A stretch of DNA of 64,000 nucleotides, from positions 2,146,583 to 2,210,582 of the forward strand of contig NZ_CP087880.1 in assembly GCF_021172065.1 (NCBI RefSeq), given 5' to 3'. The notes beneath the pieces are model-generated. The model searched no databases and was not told where the DNA came from. It saw only the letters and a program-made list of their open reading frames with translations. Each line of letters begins with the position of its first letter. The first letter of the stretch is position 1. Source of the DNA: Pseudocitrobacter corydidari (GTDB taxonomy: Bacteria > Pseudomonadota > Gammaproteobacteria > Enterobacterales > Enterobacteriaceae). Made by a program: the position numbers and the translations under genes. This document shows positions 9,485 through 19,456 of this stretch, in pieces.

Positions 9485-9845
9485 AGCTGTAAAAGAGAGC
9501 GCGGCCCGATGATGGGTCGTTCTCTTATCACTACCCTTCATTTTTCCCCACCCATAATCTCAGGTATTAACTAACGCTCACCATCTTTCTGGAGATAAGG
9601 CACGGGGGTAGTGATTTGCCCTGGTCAGGGACAAAGTTATATAAAAAAACAATACAAACAATAACACTAATTACTCCTCTTTATCTCAAGCATGGCGGGT
9701 AAAATAGAAATTGAAAATAAAAAACGGAAAGTTATAATTCATCAACGCAGTTAATATTTAAAAAATTTATCTTTATCAGGATAACATCTATCACTTTATC
9801 ATGCTGCTATTTTAATCAACCCATAAATAAAAGAAATTTATTTTA
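9485..9845. other. AT-rich intergenic stretch after the GH31 gene
   Basis: The first 50 bases hold a hairpin (AAGAGA...GGCCC / GGGTC...TCTCTT, about 9493-9526) that may end the MFS-GH31 transcript, though no long T run follows. The rest is increasingly AT-rich and leads into the lipoprotein gene; I see no gene in it. Confidence 0.6.
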
Positions 9846-10370
9846 ATGAAATACCTAAAAATATTATTAATTAGCCTGTCATGTCTGTGGTTGACAGGAT
9901 GCGGGCCCGATCCGAAAGCCTATCTTGGCGAAAACATTGCAATGTGGAATACGACCATTAGTGATATTGAAAACATGATTACGCAAATATCAAGCAATGA
10001 CTCGCGCGAGTTTCTTGCGGATTACAATGATAATGTGCTTCGCCATAAAAAAGGTGTCCAGGACCGTCTGAAGATATGGCATGAAATGGAAGAAAAAAAG
10101 GGTGTACCCGATGATGCTAAAGATCTCCAAAATGCAACTTATCGTTATTTAGAACAAGTCGTTAAAACAGATGAAAGCCTGGAGGCGCTCACTGTACTGG
10201 CAGGTGATAAAAATATTAAAGATGATGAATTCCAGACAAAAAAAGAACAACTCACACAATCTTTTGAGGAAATCAGTCAGCCAGCCGATATGTTAAGTAA
10301 AGAACAAGAAAAATTTGCAAAAGCGCATAACATTAAAATCACAATCGCTAGCTGGTCTGCGTATCATTAA
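9846..10370 (+). CDS. Hypothetical lipoprotein
   Basis: A 174-residue protein of unknown function. It begins with a lipoprotein signal peptide (MKYLKILLISLSCLWLTGC) whose lipobox LTGC predicts lipidation of Cys19. The next residue is Gly, so outer-membrane sorting is likely. The mature part is helical and charged (DIENMITQISSN, RLKIWHEMEEKKG), with no domain I recognise. Base composition is distinctly more AT-rich than the backbone. It converges on the M48 protease gene, with a shared intergenic hairpin. The two may be an acquired pair, but only position suggests this. Confidence 0.75.
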   Translation: MKYLKILLISLSCLWLTGCGPDPKAYLGENIAMWNTTISDIENMITQISSNDSREFLADYNDNVLRHKKGVQDRLKIWHEMEEKKGVPDDAKDLQNATYRYLEQVVKTDESLEALTVLAGDKNIKDDEFQTKKEQLTQSFEEISQPADMLSKEQEKFAKAHNIKITIASWSAYH

Positions 10371-10377
10371 TGACAAA

Positions 10378-10405
10378 TTAAAAAAATTGCCGGACTCAGT
10401 CCGGC
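10378..10405 (-). terminator. Rho-independent terminator of the M48 protease gene
   Basis: Perfect stem GCCGGAC-tca-GTCCGGC (10389-10405). The A-rich tract at 10378-10388 becomes a T run on the minus strand, so it terminates the M48 gene that ends at 10427. Confidence 0.85.
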
Positions 10406-10426
10406 ATCATAGCAACAACAAATCTT

Positions 10427-12349
10427 CTATTTACTCAATTCCGCGCGCGCATGTGCAGATGAAATATATTGCCCAACGATCTGTGACATCGTTACAGCAT
10501 CGAGTTTAACTTTTTTCCCCTCTTCTTCGCAGCAAGGGCTGCTGACAACGACGACGACCCGGCTTTCCTGAGGTTCATAACGGAATACCTGCATACAGCG
10601 TTTGGTGGTGATATTCAGCCTATCGCCATTGCGCACATAAAGATGGAGCATCGCGACGCCGGAGATGACGACTACCTCATAACGTTCAACGTATTCGAGC
10701 GGGAGTGGCTGCGGAAGATAGATGCTGGTGATGCTTTGCGATGTCAATGTGAACAACGACTGACGAGACCGTTGTAATGCCACGTTCCCCAGCATACCCA
10801 GCGGGAGACCAATCAGCGTAAACAGCCAGCATATCCCGCTAAGGTGTTGAAAGAGCACCAGATAGCCCCCACCAAACATCAACACAATACCCACGATCAT
10901 CATGGTCCATGCCATCGATGAGGAAGACCATATAGCCTTAGTTTCTGTCGCCAGTGCTGCTTCTGCCTCGATTTCCTCGCGTATCTCGGCGCGCACTGGT
11001 TCAATCTCCTGAGATATCTCACAAGATAATGCGCTGGCAACGGGCGCGAATAACGCGGGGAAGAAGAGGTTCTCTTCTGGCGCAACGGCACGAGAGGCCT
11101 GTATCAGCAGTCCTTCATCGAGTGAAAGATTAAGGGCTGTGATACGCGTGCGGGTCGTGGGATGGCTATCCATGGGATGTGCAATTTCACTGTCGATGCT
11201 GGCAAGGACATCAAGCGGCCCCAGCTTTTGCAACGCAGAGATCAGACCTTCTGTCCAATTGTCACTGCTCTTTCGCCCGCGAAGAACGTCCTCCAGAAAG
11301 TGCTCAACGGGCTCACTCAGCGCCGATATTCTCAGCAATGCGCAGGCAAAGGCCGAAGAGGAGGATACGCGAGCCCCGGTTTCATCGGCGGCGAGTTCCC
11401 GGATGCGACTCCAGTGGTTCACCGTCTCATGGAAGGTTTGTAAAAACCACATCGCCATATCCAGAGCGGAATAGAGTACCAGGCGGTCTATCCAGGCATC
11501 CTGCATGTTTTTGGCCATCTGTTGCAGGCTATTTTGCATGCCCGCGTAGAGGGGCGCGAAACGCAGGCTATACTGCGTATCCTCACCGGTAAAATGACCT
11601 AATTCATGCCCCACGACAGCGGCAATCTCCGCTTCGTTAAGGAGTGACAGATACGTCAGCGGTAAATAGAGTGTATTCCCCGTTAAGCGCTCGCCCTTTT
11701 CAATTTGGACGGGGTTGGCCGTGACATAAAAGCAGTCAAAAAACCCCGCGACAATGTTATCCGGTGGCGTAAGCTGCGCCTGAGAGGTAAGGCCCCGAAC
11801 CCACTGCCAGAGTTCGGGCGCCTGCATTTCCGGCAGATTGACACCTATCACCCGCGAATCTTCAGGATTAAACAGGGCAAAGCATCTACGCACAGAAAAG
11901 AAACTTTTAATGATCATCCAGAATATGGCAAATACCGCTATCACCATGGCGAACAGCAATTTCAGACCGCCACCATTCATCTCTACGTGACCCATAGTCC
12001 AGATAATTTCTGAGAGCACTAAGGCAACGGTCGCGAGGCCGCAAAAAAGAATTTCGCCAACCATCATGAAGGGTAGTAGTCGTCGGCAGAAATTAAACTT
12101 TTGGATGAGTACATCCTGGGAACGTCGCGAAGTGCGTGCACTGGCCTTACATACCATCACCGCGCTTCCCAGAATAAACATCGCCACCAGACTTAAGAGA
12201 AGCGCCAGCATGGCTAATCCAAACTGGATAATTTCTATATCGTCAGCATTATCACTTGCCCGCCAGCATTTCCATAATCCATATATAAAGAGAAACAGAG
12301 GGGTATAAAAAAGATTAAGCACTCTTTTTCTTTCCATAGAAAACGTCAT
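10427..12349 (-). CDS. M48 family (HtpX/Ste24-like) membrane metalloprotease
   Basis: A 640-residue multi-spanning membrane protein. Predicted membrane segments lie at about residues 12-28, 42-66, 92-114 and 130-150, then a peptidase M48 domain, then two more segments at about 479-500 and 503-525. The zinc site is HELGH (248-252), with the third ligand probably E318 in RELAADE. The sequence HPTTRTRI at about 397-404 matches the C-terminal part of the M48 fold. A C-terminal cytoplasmic-type domain of about 100 residues has no recognisable family. It is much longer than HtpX (about 290 residues). The start is uncertain: ATG 12349 or ATG 12337, neither with a strong ribosome binding site. It is not a backbone gene in E. 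coli. Confidence 0.82.
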   Translation of the reverse strand: MTFSMERKRVLNLFYTPLFLFIYGLWKCWRASDNADDIEIIQFGLAMLALLLSLVAMFILGSAVMVCKASARTSRRSQDVLIQKFNFCRRLLPFMMVGEILFCGLATVALVLSEIIWTMGHVEMNGGGLKLLFAMVIAVFAIFWMIIKSFFSVRRCFALFNPEDSRVIGVNLPEMQAPELWQWVRGLTSQAQLTPPDNIVAGFFDCFYVTANPVQIEKGERLTGNTLYLPLTYLSLLNEAEIAAVVGHELGHFTGEDTQYSLRFAPLYAGMQNSLQQMAKNMQDAWIDRLVLYSALDMAMWFLQTFHETVNHWSRIRELAADETGARVSSSSAFACALLRISALSEPVEHFLEDVLRGRKSSDNWTEGLISALQKLGPLDVLASIDSEIAHPMDSHPTTRTRITALNLSLDEGLLIQASRAVAPEENLFFPALFAPVASALSCEISQEIEPVRAEIREEIEAEAALATETKAIWSSSSMAWTMMIVGIVLMFGGGYLVLFQHLSGICWLFTLIGLPLGMLGNVALQRSRQSLFTLTSQSITSIYLPQPLPLEYVERYEVVVISGVAMLHLYVRNGDRLNITTKRCMQVFRYEPQESRVVVVVSSPCCEEEGKKVKLDAVTMSQIVGQYISSAHARAELSK

Positions 12350-12496
12350 CCATTTAAATTAAGAATATTATTGATCAATTTAATTGCAGTGCTTTATGTA
12401 TTTAATAAATAAACCACCTTGCAAAATTCATTGTATATCAGCAATAGATTAAAATTAAACTTTGTTTTCTATAATAAAAAAGAGTTGAAACGGAAG

Positions 12497-12541
12497 AAAA
12501 AAAGTGGCTGGAAACACAAATAACTCTCTGCGCTTCCAGCC
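12497..12541 (-). terminator. Terminator of ybiT
   Basis: On the minus strand, GGCTGGAA...TTCCAGCC followed by ACTTTTTTT, just past the ybiT stop. Confidence 0.85.
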
Positions 12542-12547
12542 CTTATA

Positions 12548-14140
12548 TTACTCGATACCCTTACTACGCAGGTAATCTTCGTAATTACCGGTGAAGTCAA
12601 TCACGCGCTCCGGCGTAATTTCAATCACGCGCGTCGCCAGTGAGCTCACAAATTCACGGTCGTGGGAAACAAAGATCAGCGTGCCCGGATACATTTCCAG
12701 CGCCATGTTCAGCGATTCAATGGATTCCATATCCAGGTGGTTGGTCGGTTCATCCATGACCAGCACGTTCGGTTTTTCCATCATCAGTTTACCGAACAGC
12801 ATGCGACCTTTCTCACCACCGGAAAGTACTTTCGCTGGTTTCTTGATATCGTCCTGGCTGAACAGCAGGCGACCAAGAATGCTGCGCACCGCCTGTTCGT
12901 CGTCGCCTTCCTGTTTCCACTGGCTCATCCATTCGAAGACGGTCAGGTCATTTTCAAATTCGAATTCATGATCCTGCGCGTAGTAGCCGATTTGCGCGTT
13001 TTCGGACCATTTCACCGTACCGTGATCCGGCGTTAAATCGCCCATCAGGGTTTTCATCAGCGTGGATTTACCGACGCCGTTGGTCCCCAAAATCGCCAGC
13101 TTCTCGCCCACTTCCAGCAGCAGGTTAACGCCTTTAAACAGCGGGCCGTTATCAAAGCCTTTGCTGAGCGCTTCCACTTCCAGCGCGTTACGGAACAGCT
13201 TCTTATCCTGCTCAAAACGAATGAACGGGTTCTGACGGCTGGACGCTTTGACTTCGTCGAGTTTGATTTTATCAATCTGGCGCGCGCGGGACGTTGCCTG
13301 GCGAGATTTAGAGGCGTTGGCGCTAAAGCGGCTGACGAAGGATTGCAGGTCAGCAATCTGCGCTTTTTTCTTGGCGTTATCGGCCAGCAGACGCTCACGC
13401 GCCTGGGTCGCGGCAGTCATGTATTCGTCATAGTTACCGGCGTAGACGCGCAGCTCACCGTAGTCGAGATCCGCCATGTGGGTACAGACCATGTTCAGGA
13501 AGTGACGGTCGTGCGAAATGATGATCATGGTGCTGTCGCGCTCGTTCAGCACCTGCTCCAGCCAGCGAATGGTGTCGATGTCCAGGTTGTTGGTCGGTTC
13601 ATCGAGCAGCAGAATATCCGGGTTAGAGAACAGCGCCTGCGCCAGAAGCACACGCAGTTTCCAGCCAGGTGCGACTTCGCTCATCGGGCCGTAATGCTGT
13701 TCCAGCGGAATCCCCACGCCCAGCAGCAGTTCACCGGCACGCGCTTCGGCGGAATAACCGTCCATTTCGCCGTAGAGCACTTCGAGGTCGGCCACTTTAT
13801 AGCCATCTTCTTCGCTCATTTCCGGCAGCGCGTAGATGCGATCGCGTTCTTGTTTAACTTCCCACAGTTCACCGTGTCCCATGATGACCGTATCCAGAAC
13901 GCTGAACTCTTCGAAGGCGAACTGATCCTGACGCAGCTTACCGATGCGCTCGTTCGGGTCGAGAGAGACGTTGCCCAGCGTCGGCTCAAGGTCGCCGCCG
14001 AGGATTTTCATAAAGGTGGATTTGCCGCTCCCGTTAGCGCCAATCAGGCCGTAACGGTTGCCGCCGCCAAATTTGACGGAGATGTTTTCGAACAGCGGCT
14101 TACTGCCAAACTGCATGGTAACGTTGCTGGTAACTAACAC
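12548..14140 (-). CDS. ybiT: ABC-F family ATPase YbiT
   Basis: A 530-residue soluble protein with two ABC ATPase domains and no membrane part, as in ABC-F ribosome-associated factors. Walker A motifs are GANGSGKS (N-half) and GTNGVGKS (C-half). Both halves carry [21 protein letters not shown]. The C-half signature is LSGGEKGR, while the N-half signature is degenerate (EVAPGWKLR), also true of E. coli YbiT. The linker between domains is rich in Lys and Arg ([12 protein letters not shown]). The start is GTG 14140, preceded by AGGA. Function in E. coli is linked to translation, but its exact step is not settled. Confidence 0.95.
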   Translation of the reverse strand: MLVTSNVTMQFGSKPLFENISVKFGGGNRYGLIGANGSGKSTFMKILGGDLEPTLGNVSLDPNERIGKLRQDQFAFEEFSVLDTVIMGHGELWEVKQERDRIYALPEMSEEDGYKVADLEVLYGEMDGYSAEARAGELLLGVGIPLEQHYGPMSEVAPGWKLRVLLAQALFSNPDILLLDEPTNNLDIDTIRWLEQVLNERDSTMIIISHDRHFLNMVCTHMADLDYGELRVYAGNYDEYMTAATQARERLLADNAKKKAQIADLQSFVSRFSANASKSRQATSRARQIDKIKLDEVKASSRQNPFIRFEQDKKLFRNALEVEALSKGFDNGPLFKGVNLLLEVGEKLAILGTNGVGKSTLMKTLMGDLTPDHGTVKWSENAQIGYYAQDHEFEFENDLTVFEWMSQWKQEGDDEQAVRSILGRLLFSQDDIKKPAKVLSGGEKGRMLFGKLMMEKPNVLVMDEPTNHLDMESIESLNMALEMYPGTLIFVSHDREFVSSLATRVIEITPERVIDFTGNYEDYLRSKGIE

Positions 14141-14357
14141 GGAAGTATCCTGAGGAATGTGACAAACCGCCTATTATGCCACAATTCCGAATTAAAATCG
14201 CCCGCCTTCGTAACGCGCTAAACTGTCACCTAAGTGAAAAAAATGTGATTTCGTACACATCCGAATTCCCTGTTGCCGGGAATGCACATATAATGCGCTT
14301 CCATCATACATCCGATTTTCCAACCACAGCCTGAGTGGCACTGATATCTCGAACAAC

Positions 14358-15278
14358 ATGAACATGAAATTAACAACACTTTTCGCTGCGGCGCTTGCAG
14401 TCGTTGGCTTCTGTAAAACCGCATCCGCAGTGACATATCCGTTACCGACGGATGGTAGTCGTGTCATTGGTCAGAATCAGGTGATCACCATCCCTGAAAA
14501 TAACAAGCAGCCGCTGGAATACTTTGCGGCGCAGTATCAGATGGGTCTTTCCAATATGCTGGAAGCGAACCCAGGCGTGGATACGTATCTGCCGAAAGGC
14601 GGCACCGTGCTGACCATTCCGCAGCAGCTGATTCTGCCGGATACCGTGCATGAGGGTATCGTCATCAACAGCGCGGAAATGCGTCTGTACTACTATCCGA
14701 AAGGCACGAATACCGTGATCGTGCTGCCAATCGGTATTGGCCAGTTGGGGAAAGACACCCCGATCAACTGGACCACCAAAGTAGAGCGTAAGAAAGCAGG
14801 CCCGACATGGACGCCGACGGCAAAAATGCACGCAGAATATGCCGCAGCAGGCAACCCGCTGCCGGCAGTGGTTCCGGCTGGCCCGGATAACCCGATGGGC
14901 CTTTACGCGCTGTATATTGGCCGCCTGTATGCGATTCACGGCACCAACGCCAACTTTGGTATCGGCCTGCGTGTGAGCCACGGTTGTGTGCGTCTGCGTA
15001 ACGAAGACATCAAATTCCTGTTCGAAAGTGTGCCGGTCGGCACCCGCGTTCAGTTTATTGATGAGCCGGTGAAAGCGACCACCGAACCGGATGGCAGCCG
15101 CTTCATCGAAGTTCACAACCCACTGTCTACGACCGAAGCACAGTTCGAAGGCGGTGAAACTGTTCCGGTTACGCTGAACTCTTCTGTGCAGAAAGTGACC
15201 TCTCAGTCTGACGTAGACCAGGACGTGCTGAACCAGGCGATTCAGAGCCGTGCCGGTATTCCGATTCGTCTGAACTGA
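14358..15278 (+). CDS. ldtB: L,D-transpeptidase LdtB (YbiS)
   Basis: Periplasmic L,D-transpeptidase of 306 residues, the same length as E. coli YbiS, which attaches Braun lipoprotein to meso-DAP of peptidoglycan. A signal peptide covers residues 1-24 (cleavage after TASA). A LysM-like segment follows (about 41-88, [18 protein letters not shown]). The YkuD catalytic domain is at about 98-235, with H194 (IHGTN), H208 and the nucleophile C210 in VSHGCVRL. It stands alone, with a strong shared terminator downstream. Confidence 0.96.
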   Translation: MNMKLTTLFAAALAVVGFCKTASAVTYPLPTDGSRVIGQNQVITIPENNKQPLEYFAAQYQMGLSNMLEANPGVDTYLPKGGTVLTIPQQLILPDTVHEGIVINSAEMRLYYYPKGTNTVIVLPIGIGQLGKDTPINWTTKVERKKAGPTWTPTAKMHAEYAAAGNPLPAVVPAGPDNPMGLYALYIGRLYAIHGTNANFGIGLRVSHGCVRLRNEDIKFLFESVPVGTRVQFIDEPVKATTEPDGSRFIEVHNPLSTTEAQFEGGETVPVTLNSSVQKVTSQSDVDQDVLNQAIQSRAGIPIRLN

Positions 15279-15291
15279 TTCGGTTCAGATG

Positions 15292-15327
15292 CAAAAATGG
15301 CGAAGCTGATGCTTCGCCATTTTTTTG
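15292..15327. terminator. Bidirectional terminator between ldtB and the GntR-type gene
   Basis: Stem ATGGCGAAG-ctgatg-CTTCGCCAT with an A run before and a T run after, so it can serve both convergent genes. Confidence 0.92.
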
Positions 15328-15338
15328 GGGTAATACCC

Positions 15339-16055
15339 TCACCCATTATTCACCATCACAAACCCGCCGTGGTCATAGCGATAATGGCAGTGCGCATACT
15401 CCAGCGGCGTACCGTCTTCCAGATAAATAACCTGCTCCAGCTCCAGCACCGGATCGGTCTCGTCGCAGTTGAGATACTCTCTGTCGCGAGCATCCGGCTT
15501 ACAGGCTCGCACCACGCGATAAGAGCCCATCATCTTCAAGCCCAGCGTCTCGCGCACGTAGCGGAATACCGAACTTTCCAGATGTGATTTATTGAGCCCC
15601 GGCACCAGCGCAACCGGCATCACCGTCATATCCAGCGAAATCGGTTCACCGTTCACTAAACGCAAGCGAATAAAATCATAGACCGGCGCATCGGCACTCA
15701 TCAGCAGCGAGGCTTGCTCTTTTTCATTCGGGAAGCGCACCTCAAAGGCAATCACCTGGCTTGTCACCTCGCCGAGGTGCCGCCAGGTTTCCGTTGCGCC
15801 GAAGTAGTCGCTGCCCGCGACATCCCACTGCGAAAGCTGGCGGAAGTTTTTACGCACAAACGTCCCCTGCCCCTGACGCGCGTAGATAATGCCTTCAACA
15901 ATCAGCTGGCGCATCGCCTGCTGAATGGTCATGCGGCTGGTGTTGAATTCAGCCGCCAGCGCCAGCTGATCGGGCAGCGGCTCCGTCGCCGGATAACGCT
16001 GGCTCTGAATACGCTGCTTAATTTCCTGTGCGATGGAGAGGTACTTCGCCGCCAT
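15339..16055 (-). CDS. GntR/HutC family regulator with UTRA domain
   Basis: A 238-residue regulator. The N-terminal winged helix holds the family motif AAEFNTSRMTIQQAMRQLIVEG and ends GIIYARQGQGTFV (about residues 5-68). The rest is a UTRA ligand-binding domain (VYDFIRLRLVNGEPISLDMTVMP; LEYAHCHYRYDHGGFVM). ATG 16055 follows AAGGAGCGGAAG. It lies 20 bp after the GH1 gene on the same strand, so it is probably co-transcribed. It most likely autoregulates through the twin palindromes upstream of that operon, responding to a phospho-sugar. It is absent from this place in E. coli. Confidence 0.9.
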   Translation of the reverse strand: MAAKYLSIAQEIKQRIQSQRYPATEPLPDQLALAAEFNTSRMTIQQAMRQLIVEGIIYARQGQGTFVRKNFRQLSQWDVAGSDYFGATETWRHLGEVTSQVIAFEVRFPNEKEQASLLMSADAPVYDFIRLRLVNGEPISLDMTVMPVALVPGLNKSHLESSVFRYVRETLGLKMMGSYRVVRACKPDARDREYLNCDETDPVLELEQVIYLEDGTPLEYAHCHYRYDHGGFVMVNNG

Positions 16056-16075
16056 CTTCCGCTCCTTAATGGGTG

Positions 16076-17452
16076 TTACATCTCTTCGCCGTTGCTGTGA
16101 ATCACCCGCTTCAACCACGCGTAGCTTTTCTTCGGCACGCGGCGCAAATCTTTCAAATCATGGTTTTCCCGGTTCACATACACCACGCCATAACGCTTAC
16201 GCATGTCGCCCTGGGAGCTGAGAATATCAATTAACCCCCAGCCCAGATAGCCTATCACCTGTGCGCCATCCTCAAAAATGGCCTCTTTCATAGCATTGAT
16301 GTGGTCGCGATGATAGGCGATGCGGTAATCATCGGCGACGGGCGTTTCGCCGTCCCAGGATTCAATCACCCCGATGCCGTTCTCTATCGGGAAGACCGGC
16401 AGACGCCAGTCGTTATAGTATCGCGTAATGATGCTGCGGAACCCAAGCGGATCGATTTGCCAGTTCCATTCAGTGGCTTTGAGGTGTGGGTTGGGCGTAT
16501 CGCCAAACAGCATATAGTTATTGACGGCAGTACCTTGCGGGATGGGATCGCTGCTCAGCGTACGGCTGGCGTAGTAACTGAAGGCCATATAATCATTTTT
16601 GAGCGTCGCAAGCGCGGCGAGGTCTTCCTCGCGATAGATATCACGCAGACCTTCGCGTTCGACAAACGCCATCACTTCCGGGCTGTAGCCCTGCCCCGCA
16701 AACGCGCGTAGCAGATTCTGGTTGAAGAATTCGTCGAGTTGACGGGCGCAGAACACATCGCGCGGTTTGCAGGTTGCCGGGTACACCTGGGCGTGCGCCA
16801 ACATGCCGCCCATCAGTTTTCCGGGTTTGGTTTCATGCAGATAGTGCGTGAGATGCGCGTGCGCCATCATCACGTGGTGCTGAATCTGGTAAAGCTCGCG
16901 CAACGTTTTCTCACCCTGCATATAACCGGAAATCAAAAACGCTTCCGGCATATGGTAAAGGTTCTGTTCATTGAAGGTGAGCCACCAGGTCACCTGGTCG
17001 CCAAAGCAGTCGATCATTTTTTTGCCGTAGCGGATGAATGCGTCCATCACCCGACGATCGGTAAAGCCGTTGTATTTTTCCGCCAGCGCCAGCGGCATGT
17101 CGAAGTGATAGAGGCAAATCATCGGCGCGATGCCGCGCGCCATAAGCCCATCGATAAAGCGTTGATAAAACGCGATACCTTCTTCATTAAACTCACCGTC
17201 GCCGTCCGGGCAAACGCGGCTCCAGGCGATCTGGAAGCGATAGCAGTTCATGCCCAAATCCTGCATTAAATCAAAATCTTCTTCGAAGCGATGGTAGCTA
17301 TCGGTGGCAACCTTCCAGTCAGAGGCGTTCTCTTTCGGCTCGCGAATGTCATACACCGACATCCCCTTCCCGCCCTCATTCCATGCGCCTTCAGTTTGCA
17401 TGCTGGAAACAGAGTTTCCCCAAAGAAAATTAGCTGGCAGTGTATTCATCAT
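16076..17452 (-). CDS. Glycoside hydrolase family 1, 6-phospho-beta-glucosidase
   Basis: A 458-residue cytoplasmic (beta/alpha)8 enzyme cleaving phosphorylated beta-glucosides. The acid/base is E162 in LTFNEQN and the nucleophile is E357 in PIENGIG. The C-terminal KKSYAWLKRVI segment is typical of phospho-glucosidases and contributes to phosphate binding in the family. The start ATGATG follows GAGGG. It forms an operon with the downstream GntR regulator. No PTS permease adjoins it, so its substrate must enter through a transporter coded elsewhere, perhaps BglF at 34-36 kb. It shares only family-level similarity with the second GH1 enzyme in the window (32.4-33.8 kb). Confidence 0.92.
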   Translation of the reverse strand: MMNTLPANFLWGNSVSSMQTEGAWNEGGKGMSVYDIREPKENASDWKVATDSYHRFEEDFDLMQDLGMNCYRFQIAWSRVCPDGDGEFNEEGIAFYQRFIDGLMARGIAPMICLYHFDMPLALAEKYNGFTDRRVMDAFIRYGKKMIDCFGDQVTWWLTFNEQNLYHMPEAFLISGYMQGEKTLRELYQIQHHVMMAHAHLTHYLHETKPGKLMGGMLAHAQVYPATCKPRDVFCARQLDEFFNQNLLRAFAGQGYSPEVMAFVEREGLRDIYREEDLAALATLKNDYMAFSYYASRTLSSDPIPQGTAVNNYMLFGDTPNPHLKATEWNWQIDPLGFRSIITRYYNDWRLPVFPIENGIGVIESWDGETPVADDYRIAYHRDHINAMKEAIFEDGAQVIGYLGWGLIDILSSQGDMRKRYGVVYVNRENHDLKDLRRVPKKSYAWLKRVIHSNGEEM

Positions 17453-17465
17453 GACGCCCTCAAAA

Positions 17466-17501
17466 TATGACTAGTCAAATAACATATATGACTAGTCATA
17501 T
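17466..17501. promoter_or_regulatory. Twin palindromic operators upstream of the GH1-gntR operon
   Basis: Two exact copies of TGACTAGTCA at 17468-17477 and 17489-17498, 21 bp apart centre to centre, about two helical turns. The second extends to a 16-bp perfect palindrome (ATATGACTAGTCATAT, 17486-17501). The size and symmetry fit HutC-type GntR operators. They lie just 5' of the GH1 gene and would block its promoter. Confidence 0.78.
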
Positions 17502-17521
17502 TAGAAAGCGGCGCGCGGCGC

Positions 17522-17549
17522 AACGAAAAGGCTCACGTTTTGTGAGCCT
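17522..17549 (-). terminator. Terminator of the mntR-ybiR transcript
   Basis: On the minus strand, AGGCTCAC...GTGAGCCT followed by TTTCGTTG, directly after the ybiR stop. Confidence 0.75.
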
Positions 17550-17559
17550 GTCCGAAAGA

Positions 17560-18678
17560 TTAAAGGTGACCGAGGAGATGCAGCAGGCCGTAACCTGTCA
17601 ACGCCGCCCACAGCAGCATGGGCAGAGAATAGAGATGGAAGCGCCACCAGATACGGCGATCGTTCGCCATACGTAGCGCAATCAGGTTGGCAAGCGATCC
17701 GGGCAACAGGCCAAAACCGCCGACGTTCACCGCCCAGGCGAGCAGAACAGAAGGCGGCACATAGTTCAGCAGCAAAATCGTTGACGGCACGTTGCTGATC
17801 ACCTGCGAGAGGCCGATCGCCGTAAGCCACAAAGAACCGTCCGACAGTTGCCCGACGCCATGCAGCGAATGCTGCAATGCCGGCAGTTGCGTCAGCAGAT
17901 GCACATCAATAAACATCGCCATAAAGACCAGCAGCAGGGTCCAGTCGACGCTATAAACCACACGCCGCTCCAGCAGCAGGAAGCCCACGGCCACGCACAC
18001 AAGCCCCCATAGTTCGAGCTTCATCTCCAGCGCCGCGAGAAAAACCAGATAGAAGGCCAGGCAGCACCACACCAGCTTTGGCCGCCATGACGGTGTGGCA
18101 TCGCTGCTTTGAAATTGCAGTTTTTTCGCCGGGAAACAGCACCAGCACAGCACGAGCAGCGTCGCCATCATCGCCAGCGCCAGCGGCAACATTTGCAACG
18201 TAAAGGCCGGGAAGCTCAGGCCGGATCGGCCCCACAGCAAAATATTCTGCGGGTTGCCGATGGGCGTCAGCAGTGAACCGGCGTTCACCGCCAGGGCCTC
18301 GAAAATAATCAACCGGTTAACCGGAATGGCGCACCATTTTTTTAGCGTCAGGGTGAGCGGCACAATGATAAACAGCGCCACATCGTTGGTCAGAAAGGTC
18401 GATAGCAGCGCCGCTGCCAGCACCATAAAGATAGCCAGCTGTCGTTCGGTAACGAAACGCCGCGCCATCTTACGCCCGAGCACATCAAAATAGCCGCTCT
18501 GTTCAACGCCTTTGGTGAGCAGCATTAAACCGCTCAGGGTGATGATGGTGTGCCAGTCAATCGCTGCGGGCCAACGCGCCGGCGCAAACGGAACCAGAAA
18601 AGTGAGGATGACGCCGATGAGCAGCAACAGATGCAGAAAACGATCGCGCGCCAGCGACCGAATAAAAGGAGGTGTCAT
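17560..18678 (-). CDS. ybiR: Membrane protein YbiR, putative anion/arsenical-pump-family transporter
   Basis: A 372-residue inner-membrane protein, the same length as E. coli YbiR, with about 10-11 hydrophobic segments. It belongs to the ion transporter superfamily (ArsB/CitM-like). Conserved parts include [20 protein letters not shown] and [16 protein letters not shown], both typical of this fold. Its substrate is unknown. Start ATG 18678 overlaps the mntR stop codon (ATGA), indicating translational coupling and a link to manganese regulation by position. Confidence 0.92.
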   Translation of the reverse strand: MTPPFIRSLARDRFLHLLLLIGVILTFLVPFAPARWPAAIDWHTIITLSGLMLLTKGVEQSGYFDVLGRKMARRFVTERQLAIFMVLAAALLSTFLTNDVALFIIVPLTLTLKKWCAIPVNRLIIFEALAVNAGSLLTPIGNPQNILLWGRSGLSFPAFTLQMLPLALAMMATLLVLCWCCFPAKKLQFQSSDATPSWRPKLVWCCLAFYLVFLAALEMKLELWGLVCVAVGFLLLERRVVYSVDWTLLLVFMAMFIDVHLLTQLPALQHSLHGVGQLSDGSLWLTAIGLSQVISNVPSTILLLNYVPPSVLLAWAVNVGGFGLLPGSLANLIALRMANDRRIWWRFHLYSLPMLLWAALTGYGLLHLLGHL

Positions 18679-19148
18679 TCAACGTACTGCCCATGTTTTT
18701 GGGTAAACTGGCGGAACATGTCCAGCGTCTCTTCGCTGACATGGTGTTCAATGCCTTCGGCATCACGGCGGGCGGTGTCCTGGCTGACGCCCAGCGCGAG
18801 TAAAAAGCTCTCGACGACCTGATGACGCTCGCGGCTCTCCTGAGCCAGCTTCTCGCCTTCAGGCGTTAAGAAAACGCCGCGCCACGGGATCTGCTCGATA
18901 AGTCCCACGCCTGCCAAACGTTTTAACATTTTCGCGACAGTTGGCTGTGACACGCCGAGCCGCGCGGCCATATCCACCTGACGCGCCTCGCCCACTTCGC
19001 GGATCAAATCGGAAATCAGCTCAACATAGTCATCAATCAGCTCGCGGCGATGCGCTTCCCGCACCTGACGGAAGCCTTCAACGTGTTCTTCCACATTCAC
19101 CAGCTGCGTCACTTTTTTTGTTGTTGGCTTACCTGCGCGGCGGTTCAT
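18675..19148 (-). CDS. mntR: Manganese-responsive repressor MntR
   Basis: A 157-residue DtxR-family winged-helix regulator, very close to E. coli MntR. The HTH is [23 protein letters not shown]. The dimerisation/metal domain includes [16 protein letters not shown], which supplies metal ligands. It binds Mn(II) and represses uptake genes and mntS while activating efflux. It is divergent from mntS, with a candidate MntR box between them. Confidence 0.95.
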   Translation of the reverse strand: MNRRAGKPTTKKVTQLVNVEEHVEGFRQVREAHRRELIDDYVELISDLIREVGEARQVDMAARLGVSQPTVAKMLKRLAGVGLIEQIPWRGVFLTPEGEKLAQESRERHQVVESFLLALGVSQDTARRDAEGIEHHVSEETLDMFRQFTQKHGQYVE

Positions 19149-19254
19149 AGCACTTCCTCATCGGTGTGACGCGTCAAAGCATCTTATAAATTGCCCCCAT
19201 TGTAATGGATCGTGCTCTGAGTACAAAAATTTAACGTTTAGCCATAGCTATAAA

Positions 19255-19272
19255 ATATAGCCTGTGCTATAT
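19255..19272. promoter_or_regulatory. Candidate MntR box upstream of mntS
   Basis: Perfect inverted repeat ATATAGC-ctgt-GCTATAT, 58 bp upstream of the mntS start. It fits the MntR operator type of E. coli, and mntS is a known MntR target. Confidence 0.75.
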
Positions 19273-19329
19273 CTGTATGTAATGCAATCACTCATCACGG
19301 AACGACGAGCGCAAAAGCAGGAGGTTACC

Positions 19330-19455
19330 ATGAACGAATTCAAGAGGTGTTTACGCGTGTTTAGTCACTCTCCTTTTAAAGTCCGCTTAATGCTGGTTAA
19401 CATGCTGTGCGACATGATCAACAGCAAACCCCAGCAGGACAACAAACCTAACTAA
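19330..19455 (+). CDS. mntS: Small protein MntS, manganese accumulation modulator
   Basis: A 41-residue protein matching E. coli MntS (42 residues) almost throughout: MNEFKRCLRVFSHSPFKVRL, then LMLVNMLCDMINSKPQQDNK. In E. coli it is made when Mn is scarce and raises intracellular Mn, apparently by inhibiting the MntP exporter. The start ATG 19330 follows AGGAGGTTACC, a strong ribosome binding site. Its own terminator follows. Confidence 0.93.
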   Translation: MNEFKRCLRVFSHSPFKVRLMLVNMLCDMINSKPQQDNKPN

Positions 19456-19456
19456 T

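Noticed and set aside
13343..14137. Open frame of 264 codons on the plus strand inside ybiT
   Set aside because: Antisense shadow of a conserved ABC-F gene.
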